DNA from: Capra hircus
Taxonomy: Eukaryota; Chordata; Mammalia; Artiodactyla; Bovidae
NCBI RefSeq assembly: GCF_001704415.2
Contig: NC_030813.1
Location: 12,666,001 to 12,730,000 of the forward strand
DNA: 64,000 nucleotides
Direction of reading: 5' to 3'
Positions 37,174 through 49,549 of this stretch are shown here, one piece after another. The notes below the pieces were generated by a model that was not told the DNA's origin, searched no databases, and saw nothing but the letters and a program-made list of their open reading frames with translations. Every line of letters begins with the position of its first letter. Within the stretch, counting starts at the first letter, position 1. A program made the translations under genes and the position numbers.

Positions 37174-37272
37174 CCTGGCTCTGGCATCGACGAGGGCACC
37201 GTTCCTCAGGAGGCATCGGACCACTTCCACCTGTCCTGCACGGGCCGCCATGTGCAGGGCCGTCTCCCCGCG
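37174..37272 (-). CDS. ANK2: ANK2 exon: ankyrin repeat 14
   Basis: This 99-bp phase 0-0 exon encodes [14 protein letters not shown] to ALVDARAR. It uses TALH in the turn position. It is notably GC-rich compared with its AT-rich introns, with many GCC, CTG and CGT codons. Acceptor TGTTTCCTGGCAG, donor GTAGGT. It stands alone, with introns of 5.4 and 6.9 kb on either side. Confidence 0.97.
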
Positions 37273-37487
37273 CTGCCAGGAAACAGAGATCACTGAATCT
37301 TAAGCAAACCCATCACTCTGGATGGCACACGATAAACATGTGCCTTTTTGTGAAAGATAGCATTATATCCAAAGGTGTAAGAAATCTAGGTAAAGGCACA
37401 ATTACTTCATAATTCTCCAGTCTGGAAAAACACAGTTAGGTATCTTCTCCATCTTCATAAGGATAGAACAAATGTTTATATAAGTAT

Positions 37488-37697
37488 TTTTCTGGCTCAG
37501 ATGGTAAAGCGTCTGCCTACAATGCGGAAGACCCAGGTTCGATCCCTGGGTCAGGAATATACCCTGGAGAAGGAAATGGCAACCCACTCCAGTACTCTTG
37601 CCTGGAAAATCCCATGGACGGTGGAGCCCGGTAGGCTACAGTCCATGGGGTCGCAAAGAGTCGGACACGACTGAGCGACTTCACTTCACTTCACTCC
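37488..37697 (+). mobile_element. Bov-tA SINE
   Basis: It carries 'tggctcagatggtaaagcg', the B-box-like 'ggttcgatccc', and the body motif GAGTCGGACACGACTGA followed by a CACTT tail. It looks little diverged and is antisense to ANK2. Confidence 0.92.
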
Positions 37698-40296
37698 TTA
37701 AAAAAGCTAGTGAACTTACCCAAACATCCACGATACCCTGAGGTTTGACTTTGTAACCAACATAAACTAAACTGTCTTTGGTGACATGAAGTCATCTTTT
37801 ATCCATCTTTTATCTAAATCTGTCACACTTGCCTATTGATTACGACTTCATCCTGTTATTACTAATGCGAAACTCCAGAGGCTGAAGATCAAGTCAACAC
37901 CTAAAATCGCAGCAACTGCACCATACGGAAGCCATTCCTTCCCAGAATTCAACATTTACTTCTGAAATAAGCTATTATTTCACATTTGTCTTGCTGTTAA
38001 TGAGACCAAAGACAGTTCCTATGAGAAATCTGATTTGCCCAGGAGGTCCCTGCTTATCACTGATGAGCATGTTGAATTACAGACAGTTATTTGATAGAAC
38101 CACTCAGAAGTGAGTACAGCAATGTTAACAATGCCATAGGTTGAGGTGGGCAGCACTGAGCTTCAGGTCTCTCCTTAAGCATCTCCATGCTACATCAAGG
38201 AAGACACACCTATCAGGAAAAGGCAGCGTGCCCTGCAGCATGAAGGGTGATGGTTAGACATAAGAGAGTTTTCTCATTAGGAAGCCTGTTAATTACTGCC
38301 TCTAAGAGAGAGATTTTCTTTTTTTCCAATCTACTACTAAAACCACAGTAGTTCTAAAGAAAGCAGGGGTTCATTCTGTTAAACAATTTTACAATTACAA
38401 AAGAATAAGATTCTAGAATAAAAGTTATTTTTGTCACCACAACTATACTAGAAAAGGTTGACTTCAACCTGGTAAAGTAAACCGTTCCAAATAGACTAAA
38501 TTGATTTCAAAGTTGGTTGAGGTAATTGGATAACACCTGACAAATCCCGTTGAATAATGTCTTCTGATTCTTTGCACAGCAAACACTTAGACCAAGAAGA
38601 TTTAAGACAAACTTTAGTTTGGTACTTAGCTCACAGTTCATTTTTTGCTAGTGTTCAGTGTTCCACTCCTTATGAAATTATAAGAAATTCATTTCCAATG
38701 ATCTGAATTTAAAAGCACTGAATTGGATGTCTAACTCTGATTTTCTTTTTGTTGGTGATTCATTTATCCTCTAATGGCCTTATTTTCTGATGCTCTTTTT
38801 TGACTTTTGTAAATGTATCGGAGTATGTTATCACATCAAATAACATTATCAGAATAGCTGTATTTGTTTCTACCCTTTGGATGCATGGGAAGATTTTTCC
38901 TCTTTAGCCAACCGCAATTTCTAACTTTTCTATATCACTTAAAACCTGTCCCTAAATAGATGAAGCAAGATCTTCTGATTTAGGGGGAAAAAAAAAACCC
39001 TCAAATTTTTTATTCAGAGTCCTATAATAATATGGCAATTTTACCAATTTTGGAAGAAATGAAGACAAAAATAAGTTTTCTTAAAAGAAGTTAAATCAAA
39101 GCGGTCTCAGGAGTACCTACTTAATGATGAATTTTATATGTTTCCTTTACAAGCCAAATTTTATCAGTAAGGGTTGGTTTTCAAAAGGTAGTGTTTCCAG
39201 TATTAATCTTAGTATTTTCAATATCTTTATTTGTACTTAAAATAAGTTTTTTTTTATAGTTTTTACACATTTGAAATTGATAAGTAAGATATAAACCCTA
39301 AAATATTAAACATTATATTCAAAGAAAAGTTACACACATATACACGCAAATCGTCTGTCTGCTTTAAAACAATGGCCGCGTTCAATTCTTATTTAATGAC
39401 TTTTGGATAATTTACTTTTATCGTAAATTGTCCTTATTCATTTAGCTTTATGTTATCCTTGTTTATACGTAAGTATAAATAAGGAAATGAAGGATGTTAT
39501 ATATTGTTTTAATCAGTAACTTCCATTTCTTAGTTACTGGGTACCTCATCTTATTCAAGGATCTTGTTTTCCTTATCTTAAGCTAATTAACCTTAAGGAT
39601 TAGGGGACATTCTTAAATATAATATGCAGTGTGAACTTAAGCCATGAACCCACTGATTAACCATAAGAAGAGAAACCTCTGTGTCCCCCACACTGCAGTC
39701 TGGACAGCCCCCAGAGTGCTGGGGTTTTTACTCCCACGCTTGTCAATGCGTACTTTGGATTATGGATGTATCACAACTGTCAGCTCAGCTTTCTAGGTTT
39801 TAAAGTACATTTGTGAGCTTTCTGGAAAGGGAAGTTTGCAGTAGTAATATTTGCACATGACTGAGTTGTTGGCACACTTCAAACTTGGAGTGAATTTTGA
39901 GACAAAAACAAGACTGGCAGGAGAATGAGTATGCTCATGTCCAAAGCAGGTACTAAATGTCATGCGCCTCCTCCCAGTCATTAAGACCGACTCTGCTGAC
40001 AGCTACATTGACTTCCACTTTGGCTACATCAGTTGGAAAGCATCAAAGCACAACAGACAGCATTGCATTCAAAAATGCAACATGATTTCAGGCAACACAC
40101 AAAGGCTCCAAGGGTGGGGTACTTTGGGGTCAGGAAATGACCAACTCTGACACAGCAAGCAGGCAGCCAGTGTTCACATGGTTTCTTAATCAACCTGCAA
40201 AGAATTCTGGATCCAGTAGCTATGCCTCACGTTCTGAGAATACATCAGTTCACAGGCATCCCACTACTAGAGAAAGTTAGATTCCTCTAAATGTTG

Positions 40297-40483
40297 GGTT
40301 GCCAGAATTACCAAATCAAAATACAGGATGGCCGGCTAAATTTGAATTCCAGACAAAGAATAATTAATTTAGCATAAGTGTGTCTAGACTATTGCCTGGG
40401 GAATGAGTATACTAAAAACAATTATGTGTTGTCTATCTGAAATTCAAATTTAACTGGGAGTACTGTATTTTTTCTGGCAATCC
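40297..40483. mobile_element. Palindromic MITE-like element (old DNA transposon)
   Basis: The left arm begins 'ggttgccag' and includes 'taaatttgaattccagac'. The right arm is its imperfect reverse complement, ending 'ttctggcaatcc'. The arms are about 90 bp, so nearly the whole element is a hairpin. It carries no coding sequence, and I could not name the family with confidence. Confidence 0.65.
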
Positions 40484-42630
40484 TATCTATATGGTATCTG
40501 TTCCCTGAAGGACACATCATACAAAACTTAAAATGAACAAACAAAAAGCAACTAGGAAACATGTTCAAGGAGAGGATTACATTGGCAGGTGCCCCTCAAA
40601 TATTTATTTTGAAGGATTTGAAGGAAAAGAGTATGGATGGACAAATGAGAAGATGAAGAATGAAGAACTTTATAATGACCAACAGGTGGAAGTTAAAGTT
40701 TAATATAGCAATTGCCAAATTTGGGAGTATTTAAGAACCTAAAGATGTCAATATTTTTATTGCTTTAATTGCTATTTATTTTTACTGGAAAATCTATATG
40801 CAGCCTACACAGGTTTGTTTGTTTGTTTGTTTTTTGTGGAATGGAGCATATCAATATGGAGTAAATCCATAGCATCAAATAATTTTGAATTGGTCAGTTA
40901 AGAACCAAATTAAGAGTGCCACAGAATCATACAACCATTTCTTGTGGATTTCTTTGATTAAGAAAATATTTAGCAAAAATCTCCCCTCAAAAAGATTTTC
41001 CAAAAAGTCTCCCCTCAGAAAGATTAACATAGGGAGTTTCAATCAAGCATTGCATGGACTATACTTATCTATATTAGTATAGCATTACAGCATGATAATG
41101 TAATTAACATAGTATCCCCATTGCTCCTGAGATCCTGCAGGCATTTTAATGAAGAGAAGGAAAATACAGTACAGTGAGAAAGTACTCAGAGAACTTCTTT
41201 TTTTTTTTTCAGAGAACTTCTTTTAATAGGTACTGGATTGTACGGGTCTCAATTTAAAAAAAGAGAGGCAGTCATTTCTGAACACAAAAAATGATGCTGT
41301 TGATTTCTTTTAAAGTCCTAAGAAGTGACCATAAATTAAACTCAAGTTGGCATGTTGTGAAATTTATCTTTAAGGGAGAAATTAAAATTTGCATACAGTA
41401 TTACTTTAGGATCAATAAGGTATAAGTAGGGGAATTATAAATATAGACTAGATTTCAATTCTTCAGTGGTTTTATACTCCAATTGTGAATACTATGAAAA
41501 GGTACTAAATCATATTTAAAATCTAATGAATTTACTTCATATGGATTTTGTCCACGCATCAGAATCTTCAGCATGGAAACAGTGTGTAAAACACAAGGAA
41601 ATGAGAAAGTGAGAGGGAATATGAATAAAAGTGAAATTGAACATTCTGTTTTACAACCTAAAAGGAATGGGATACCCAAAATTAATAGCCATAGTAAACC
41701 AACTGCTTTTGAAAGCATGATTCACTTTAATAATAAACACTAACATGTATTGGGGGAGTTATTTCTGTTGAATACTTTTTAAAGCCTCTCAGTGGTTCAG
41801 TGGGTCCTGGTGAGCTTCAAATACTTGACATCACCTTGTACAGAGCAAGTTCTCTTGTTCAAAAGAAAATCTGCGTTCAATGATTAAAGTTTAACTGGGC
41901 AGACTCCAAGAAAATGAGAGAAATAAGAAATGGGAAATAAAAATCCTAACTTAGATTATGTAGAAGAATTCTGAAATATCCAGCATTTATTGGCAGAACA
42001 AAAGTTGTCTGGAGACCAACATGGACTTTAGGATATGTGAAAAAGTTGCAAAGTATAACTATTTCAGCAAACAGAATCAAATCAAAAGGAAAAATCATAG
42101 TAAGGTTAGAAAATGGAAAATCTATGTAATTTAAAGAGAGAGAATTTGATATTAAGTTAAAAAAAAAAACCAAAACAACTCTTGGTCTACTTCTGGTTAA
42201 TCATTTGATATAACCAATTATGGTACTCAATATTTTAACCAAAATTACCTGGATATGATTCACTCAAAACAAGTATATTGAGCCATAAAGTTTTTATTCC
42301 AACCAATAATTCATTCACCTTCAGAGAACCTCTTAAAACACATTTTGTTTTAATAAGTGTATTTAAGATGTGTGGCCAATTCGTCTGCACCAGGAAGCTG
42401 ACACAGTCTTGCTCCACAGCTTCCAATGTCCTGTGGGAAATATTTCTTACCCTATAGAGGTTCTCCTCAGTGACATCCTAGCAATTATTTCAATAAAGTT
42501 ATCACAGGGGTGCCTCCCAAAGCTCGGCCGGCCACTGAGCTTTGATCGCACACACACACCCTTCTACACACAGCCGCACACGCCCTCTCGCTCGCTCTCC
42601 TGTGGTTATTCTGACCCAAGCCATACTCAC

Positions 42631-42729
42631 AATGTTAGTGACATCTGGAGAGGCTCCGTTCTGCAGCAGAAGGAGGACAATGTTCAAGTGGCCCATGAAG
42701 GCAGCCACATGTATTGGTGTGAGGCCAGA
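42631..42729 (-). CDS. ANK2: ANK2 exon: ankyrin repeat 13
   Basis: This 99-bp phase 0-0 exon encodes SGLTPIHVAAFMGH to ASPDVTNI. The turn is TPIH instead of TPLH, and the helix IVLLLLQNGASP is strongly hydrophobic. Acceptor CTTTGTTTCGCAG, donor GTGAGT. It pairs closely with the repeat-12 exon and is followed in the gene by a 5.4-kb intron. Confidence 0.97.
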
Positions 42730-42890
42730 CTGCGAAACAAAGCGACAGCAGTTTTACTCCTCTGCACCGGTGGGGGCCTTGGGGCTTCTTCAGATAAATC
42801 AGACTCGGAGAGGACAGAAGATGGGTGGAAGGAAGGGGAAGAAGGAGTAAGACAAGGAATGTTTCGTGACAAGCTGAAACATTTTTCTAC
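42730..42890 (-). other. ANK2: ANK2 intron, repeat 12 to repeat 13 (161 bp)
   Basis: This is the shortest intron of the window, purine/pyrimidine-skewed and without repeats. Confidence 0.9.
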
Positions 42891-42989
42891 CTCTGTTATA
42901 GCTTGGATTGAAGCCCCATATTTCACCAGCAGTTCCATGACTTTGATGCGGTTTTTCTTGCAGGCAATGTGCAGTGGAGTAAAACCATT
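42891..42989 (-). CDS. ANK2: ANK2 exon: ankyrin repeat 12
   Basis: This 99-bp phase 0-0 exon encodes [14 protein letters not shown] to ASIQAITE, with helix VMELLVKYGAS. Acceptor TTGTCTTTTGCACAG; donor GTAGAA, weak at +5. The intron to the next exon is only 161 bp, the shortest in the window. Confidence 0.97.
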
Positions 42990-45152
42990 CTGTGCAAAAG
43001 ACAATCAAGTTAGTTGAAAACATGCAGAAACGAGTCTCACACAACTCCATGCTGGCACACCACAGGCAGTAATGCTACATCGTCACATAATGTTACCATT
43101 TCTTCAAATGCTGTAGCTGTTGGAGTTAGAGAGACAGTGATGGTGTATTCCTGGCGGCTTGTGTCATATGTGAGGGGCAGGTATGGCATTGTTGTGTGGT
43201 TACAGAGAAAACAAAAGGGACGTGGGCCTATTCTTCTAAGATGGAAGAAACACACATAATTATAGTTTAGTTCTAAAATGGTTTAAAGTATACTAATAGG
43301 ACAGATTATGAAATGGCTTAAAGATGCTTCAAAGATAAGAATACATTTTTTTTGATGATGGGCTATTTCTTAGAGCGAAAAATCATTACCTGTTTTATTT
43401 TGAAAATCTAAGATGTATGACTACCTCTATAATAAATGTTTCAGGTTAGCTACGATTTTTTTTAGGAAACAGGTGTTACAAATTAACAGAAATCATTATT
43501 TGTGTTGATCATTTTTTATAGCCATAAGTTATACTGTTTATATTTAAAATGTTTTATGAGGAGTTGTTGCATGTTAGCAGAAATCATTATTTATGTTGAT
43601 AATATCTTTATAGCCATGTTATATTTCTTATATTTTTAATATAATATTTTTATAACATGCCAATCAAGATACATTTTGTTTTAGAAAGAAATTAATAAGT
43701 GCTGAAATATTTTCAAAAATAGTATGAAGAATTTTTGAAATAACTGTAAGAAGATATCTCTTAAAAGCAAAGAAATGTGGAGAAATCTTTAAGGTACTTT
43801 TTAACTTTCCATACTAGGATAATGTGCAGGAATTGGGGGAAATTACATAAAAATTTGTTAACCCCATGCTTAATCCTTATGTGTTATGTTTAAGTATTAT
43901 ATTTTTATTTGAACAATGATGACTCTATATAGAACAGCTGTATCCATTCTGCTAGTTAACAATTTCGCATGTCCCAATAGGGACTTTTTATCAGAAAATA
44001 TTTTGCTACATTAACAGTTCTCGGGAAAGTATATAATTTTCTTTAACCTATGACATTATTATTCACAACATTTTAAAACTAGTTTCCCATCTATTAGCTA
44101 TGTAACAAGCCAGATATAAATAACCACATGTATATGTAGCACTTAAAAGATCTTCAATGATTAGAGTATGATATCTTACAAGCTTATTGGCCACTATCCA
44201 GTTAAAAATGAGTACTTTTTTCTTTATAAGAAAACAAACATCATGTAATTGCACATAACCCAAAAAGTATAGTTGTTTCCCAAGCAACAATAAATAAGTT
44301 GATTCCAATGGAAAATTCCTCATAAAAGTAAGATCTAATATTTTCTAATTCTAATACATTCTCTTAAATATTGATTGCCTGAAGACTAATTTAACTGACA
44401 TAAACAAATAGAAAAAAGGATTTGCCTTTAGTTAGAGAATTAGGAAACAAGAGACATACATTAATACACTCCTAATATTTCCAATGATTATGGTTAAGAT
44501 ATAAGTGCAGCAAGGAGACTTATTCAATATTAGACCATGAGGGAAACAGAAGGTGCTCTAGGGACAACCACTTGCAGATTTCTCTTGAGCAACTGCTGAA
44601 ACAGTTCATATAAAATGCTTCCTGAGGTAAAAAGATGACAAGCATCACTTTTCTATTAGTCTATGGTTGAGTAATCAGGTCAATAAGGAACCTCTCTGAG
44701 TGAATTCTTTACAGCTTACATTTTACATTACCTTACACAGTCAAATCTGTTCACTTTAAAACATTTTTCCCCCAAAGGTTATAAAGTTTAGCTTTTTTTA
44801 CAATTTTATTCTGACTCTATATAGAGGTGTATAGAACTTATTTTTGTAACTGCCTATTTTGCAACTCCGATTTTCCATTTAAAAATGCTTATCACTCCAG
44901 AGGTTTCATATTATCTATGACTTGCTAATTATGGCAATGTTACCTGGGTGTTCTCTTAAACCCATCCCTGCCATTGTTTAACAGCAAACTGTGAAGGCAT
45001 GAAGTAGGTAGGCAACTTGTGGGAGGTGACAAATTTAGAATTAATTGCGTATCTGTAACCATGCACTGCTGCTGTCTGCAACCATTGATCAATCAATGTG
45101 GGTTTGCTGGTGTCAATCTGTGTTCATTTAATGTGGACTGGGCCAGGTTTAC
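42990..45152 (-). other. ANK2: ANK2 intron, repeats 10/11 to repeat 12 (2.2 kb)
   Basis: AT-rich and free of any transposable element I can recognise. No coding-like stretch is seen. Confidence 0.88.
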
Positions 45153-45350
45153 CAGGGCTCTGGCGTTCGGGTTGGCTCTCTTGTCCAGAAGAAGTTTGGT
45201 TACACGGTAGTGGCCACAGTGTGCAGCAACGTGGAGGGCCGTCAAGTAGTCCAACGTGACGTCATCAACAGGCGCCTTGTGCTGGAGCAGGTGCTTCACG
45301 CATTCCACGTGGTCTCCCTGCGCAGCCATGTGAAGTGGAGACAGCCCATT
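45153..45350 (-). CDS. ANK2: ANK2 exon: ankyrin repeats 10 and 11
   Basis: This 198-bp phase 0-0 exon encodes two full repeats with no intron between them. Repeat 10 runs NGLSPLHMAAQGDH to APVDDVTL. Repeat 11 runs DYLTALHVAAHCGH to ANPNARAL. Acceptor TTTCGATGTGCAG has an interrupted pyrimidine tract; donor GTAAAC. An old L1 3' end begins about 65 bp into the upstream intron. Confidence 0.97.
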
Positions 45351-45414
45351 CTGCACATCGAAACCAAACCAGGCCCACATTTTAGTCATACCGAGTAATG
45401 TAAGAGAGAGAAAG

Positions 45415-45785
45415 ACATATCATATGGTACCACTTATACGTGGAATCTAGAAAAAGGGCACAGATGAACTTATTTACAAAACAGAAGCAGAATCACAGAT
45501 GCAGACAACAAACTTAAGGTTATGGAGGGATAAGGGTGGAAGAGGGATAAATTGGGGGATGGAAGCTGATATATACACACTCCTAAAAATAAACAGATAG
45601 TTAATAAGGACCTATTGTGTAGCATAGGCACTCTACTCAATGCTCTGCAATGGCCTATATGGGAGAAGAATCTAAAAACCAGTGGGTGTATGTATAACTG
45701 ACTCACTTTGCTGAAACTAACACTCACACCTGAAATTAACATAACATTGTAAATCAACAATACTCTAATAAAATTTTTTTCACAA
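45415..45785 (+). mobile_element. L1 LINE 3' end (older cetartiodactyl type)
   Basis: It carries the classical L1 3'-UTR order: 'tggaatctag', 'cctattgtgtagcatagg', 'gtgggtgtatgtataactga', 'aacataacattgtaaatcaa', then 'aataaaa' and a T run. It contains no ORF2. Antisense to ANK2. Confidence 0.8.
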
Positions 45786-46155
45786 AGAAGTTTGAAGGAA
45801 AATGAAAATGTATAGAATAATCAGATGGCAGGGAAAATACAGTGTGTAGTCAGGCAGCATCAGGCTGACTCAGGGATCACAGGGATCATCAGGGATTACA
45901 AAGTTAAAGAGAGCCCCATTCAGCCTCAAAAATGGGAGTTGGACTTAATCAGGGTGAAATGTAGCAAGTGTGTATGAGTATGTTAGGAAGTGGTACAAGT
46001 AACCAGGGAATTCCTGGTGCACAGAGGTGAGGGCATAAGGTGAATGAGGGACAGTTCAACACCTGCCTAATGGCACCAGCACAATAAACACTTTTCTGGA
46101 GTTGGGCTTCTGGAGAGTATTCACTGAAACAGAGAAGGAGGTGGTTGGACAAAGG

Positions 46156-46201
46156 GGAGGTTACAAAGAGTTGGACATGACTGAGCGATTCAACTGAACT
46201 G
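46156..46201 (+). repeat. BovB 3' tail fragment (46 bp)
   Basis: 'gagttggacatgactgagcg' followed by 'aactgaactga' is the very end of a BovB element. Nothing of the upstream body is recognisable before it. Confidence 0.5.
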
Positions 46202-46393
46202 ACACATTTAATACACCTCAATGCATGTACTTTTTAAAATAATTTTTAAAGTTTGATACCTACAACTCATTCCTCAAACACAACTATTGAGGAACTAGAA
46301 TGTGCTCAGCTGATGCTTTGATTTCAAGAATAGATATTACCAAAAAATGTATTACAGGGTTTGCTGGACACCGTCTTCCTCGTAACAACTCAC

Positions 46394-46492
46394 CTTCGTC
46401 CTTGCCAGCAAGGGAGCGCCCCGCTCCAGCAGAAGCTCCACCACTTGGTCATGACCACTTCTTGCAGCACAATGAAGGGGTGTCAACCCATC
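46394..46492 (-). CDS. ANK2: ANK2 exon: ankyrin repeat 9
   Basis: This 99-bp phase 0-0 exon encodes DGLTPLHCAARSGH to APLLARTK. The helix VVELLLERGAP keeps the LLL and GA consensus positions. Acceptor TTCTTTTGGCAG, donor GTGAGT. It is the first of a cluster of five repeats (9-13) encoded within 4 kb. Confidence 0.97.
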
Positions 46493-47229
46493 CTGCCAAA
46501 AGAATGAAAGACAGGCCTGAGTTCACTTAAAACAAACCAACAAAGACTGGATCTACTGCCATCTTGAAGAGAGGGTTTCCTAAATTCAGTCCCAGTGACT
46601 CAGATCAGTTAAGTGACAGAGAAGAAAACTTAAGAGAGAAAACAAGATAGGGAGATCTTGATAGAGAGAAAGAGAAAGGCAAAGACAAAGCAGAAAGAGG
46701 GAGAGAAAGAGAAATCCCATGTGTGGAGGTTCAACGTAAAAAAGAAAAAAGAAAAAAGAAAGAAACTGTGGCTGGTCATGAATTTGCATATTTAGGAAGA
46801 TGGAGAAGCAAAGTGTGCTGCATTTGTTGAACTTCAAAGTCCTACTTGCCTGGAGCCACCCCCAGAGATGATATTTGATGATTCTATTTTTATTCTGGTT
46901 ATTCTAACACAGCTCCTAAAAATTCTTCTTAATCTAACTTGTCCATCTATCTTCTCTCCTGATTGGTCACTTTTGATAAATTCTTCTGAAATGCTCCATG
47001 AGGCTTATAAAAAAAAGGGTCAATTTTTTTCACCTTCTTCTAAAGGTTTCTGCTCATATTTTCATCATTTTACAAAATACATAATTTTTTTTCAAAGATT
47101 AAATTTATTATCAGTAAATAGCATTAAAATACTATCAAAATTATGACACAACTGTATGTTTTGCTATTTATAAAACTTTCTGACCTTGATAATGTCACGG
47201 GTAGTTTTTAACTCTAGGGCAATCTCCAA

Positions 47230-47463
47230 TACTTTGGCCACCTGATGTGAAGAACTGACTCATTGGAAAAGACCCTGATGCTGGGAAAGATTGAAGGCAG
47301 GAGGAGAAGGGGACGACAGAGGATGAGATGGTTGGATGGCATCATTGACTCGATGGACATGAGTTTGAGCAAGCTTCAGGAGTTGGTGATGGACAGGGAA
47401 ACCTGGCGTGCTGCAGACGGGGTCGCAAAGAGTCAGACACGACTGAGCAACTGAACTGAACTG
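47230..47463 (+). mobile_element. BovB (RTE) LINE 3' fragment, about 235 bp
   Basis: It covers the BovB stretch with 'gatgctgggaaagattgaag', 'gacaggatgagatggttgg'-like sequence and the tail 'actgaactgaa'. 'aatctccaa' at 47221-47229 and 47464-47472 may be the target-site duplication, although the left copy overlaps BovB-like sequence. Antisense to ANK2. Confidence 0.88.
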
Positions 47464-48410
47464 AATCTCCAAGTACCCTCTGTCTTTTGGGCTTTATGGG
47501 TAACATGGCCCAAGAGCAGAATAGATGGAAAATATGGTATAAGATATATAAAACAAGATATAAGAACAATGGGTAAGAAGCAAAACAGAAAATAAAACCC
47601 TGAGAACATAAATTTACTAGTGATTTCAGATTTAAAGGAAGGAAAAAAAAAAAGGATTGTCTCAGGAAGAGAGGTTGAGAAGATATACAGTGTTTGAGAA
47701 AATGAGGGATGACAAGCAGTTAAGAGGACTTTAGAAGCTTCTGATTTATCCAGAATTTTAATGGCCTATCTTTTGTGTTTCTGCTTCAATGACTGCTATC
47801 TCTGGGTTATGTTTTCCTCCTAATGAATATCACTCATCTGGTTTGCAACACTCTTCCTGGTCCAACATTCTGCGATGCCTAAGCTAGCTATCCAGATCTG
47901 TGCTCTACCCTTCTCCACTGTGGGTTACCCTGCCCCCTGGCTTCTGGCTGGGGTTGGCCAATGGGATACACAGCAAGACACGGAAGCAACTTCCTGAAGG
48001 GTCTGCTGGGTCTGGCAGCGTCTCTTTAACCAAGTGTGCACTCCTACCAAAGCAGCCTTCCGTGTACAGCTCTCTCCTTTGAAGGGCAGGTGACCTCTTC
48101 TACTTCTCACCTTTCAGACCTAGGGTTGGTAATGAGCCCTGTGGGCAACTAGCCCCAGGGATATGCCACCTTCCCTGTTGCCTCCCCTTCAGTCCAGCTA
48201 CAATGGAGTAAATAAGCCCTTGAATAATCTCTAGTCAAATTATCAAATTTGAGTGTGTCCTCTGATTTTGGCTAGGACCTTAATGATAACTATTCCTTGC
48301 TTTGTTAAATCTATTCAGCCAGTATTGAGATACTAACAACCAAAATAGACCCTGCAGTTTTGGGGTATCTGAGAATTAGCATGAAAAGACTGTCTTCTCT
48401 GCAAAAAAAA

Positions 48411-48411
<1 letters not shown>

Positions 48412-48446
<35 letters not shown>

Positions 48447-48450
48447 CATA
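48412..48450. repeat. (TA)n microsatellite
   Basis: TA alternation interrupted by two CA steps, preceded by an A run; probably length-variable. Confidence 0.9.
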
Positions 48451-48803
48451 TAAAAACTACTGCAGTTGAGATGCCAATTAATTTTAAAGTTTGCCAAAAA
48501 GAACTTAAAAGAAAAATTGTGTGGGCAAGGTGATTACCATGATGACGCATTTGTACACTGGTACCAGTGACTGGTGGTGGACATACGGAGCACTGGTTGC
48601 TCTATTATAAGTGAAACAGCAATTAGATGCAACTTTATATATCAAAACTATTCTTGGTGGGGGCTTCATGGAGATCTAGAGCTTGAGAAGTAATGAAGAA
48701 AATGAAGAAGTGAATGAAGACATGACGCACACAGTCCGGCATGTCCAGTGGTCTCTGGAACCACTGAGCTCTGGGTGTGTGTGTGTCTCGGATCAACCCA
48801 GAT

Positions 48804-48847
48804 TCTGGGTGAATCTGCCTGAGGCTCTGGGTGAATCTGCCTGAGGC
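48804..48847. repeat. Perfect 22-bp tandem duplication
   Basis: The unit beginning 'tctgggtgaatc' and ending 'cctgaggc' occurs twice without a mismatch. Confidence 0.95.
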
Positions 48848-49549
48848 TCAGCTTCACGATATGTTGAATGAGGATGGTTTTTCTTACCCAGTTTAACTTA
48901 CAGCCTTGTTAGAAAGATGAAGGGATGCTATTTTAAATCACTTTTAGAAAAGGCAGAGTATTGCTTTCTAAAGATTATATGAAATATTCATTGCATAATC
49001 ATTTTGAAACCTCCAAAATGCTCTCAGAATAATAGGAAAATATGGAGAATACTTGATAAACCCACCAGAATATCAAGGAGCAGTAAGGGTTAAATAATAG
49101 GTTCTACTAATAAATATTACAATTTAGTGATGTAATTTATCTGCCTGTATAAATGATATGTAAATTGTATCAAATTCAAGTTGCCCAACATTATCAATCT
49201 GGGAAGATTTTGGATATATTCTAAAAAGTACAGTGTCTCATCCCCTGCCCCAAATCTTTATCGAGATGTTTTATATTCAAGAATGTTTTAAACTCTTTTT
49301 ACTCTTAGGAGCTATTACCTGTTCATTACCCTTTTTTTTTTTCACTTACATTCCTAAGACTGTATTTGAAGATCACCTTTTCTCCCGCTTCAGAGGCCCC
49401 TTCCATGTGTTCTCTTCCCCCCACCACACTGGAATCATTCAAATCACACCGTGATGTCTGTAATCCTTAAAAGGACACCATGTATCTGGCTAGGAACCCA
49501 CAGCATTAGCTTCTTACAACCATTTCTCTTATCTTTTCCTCTCCTCCCT

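Larger units (their letters stand above)
37273..42630 (-). other. ANK2: ANK2 intron, repeat 13 to repeat 14 (5.4 kb)
   Basis: It holds one Bov-tA SINE and a palindromic MITE-like element, listed separately, plus a short GTTT run near 40812. The stretches 37710-40290 and 40490-42630 show nothing else I recognise, apart from a 23-bp duplication around a T run at 41186-41224. Confidence 0.88.
45351..46393 (-). other. ANK2: ANK2 intron, repeat 9 to repeats 10/11 (1.0 kb)
   Basis: About a third is an L1 3' end. A 46-bp BovB-like tail lies at 46156-46201. The rest is unassigned. Confidence 0.9.

Noticed and set aside
36885..37412. A 175-codon plus-strand open frame
   Set aside because: It overlaps the repeat-14 exon in antisense and is explained by it.
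42370..43017. A 215-codon plus-strand open frame
   Set aside because: It runs antisense across the repeat-12 and repeat-13 exons and the 161-bp intron. Its protein has no recognisable domain. The complement of GC-richer coding exons tends to stay open, so it is a shadow.
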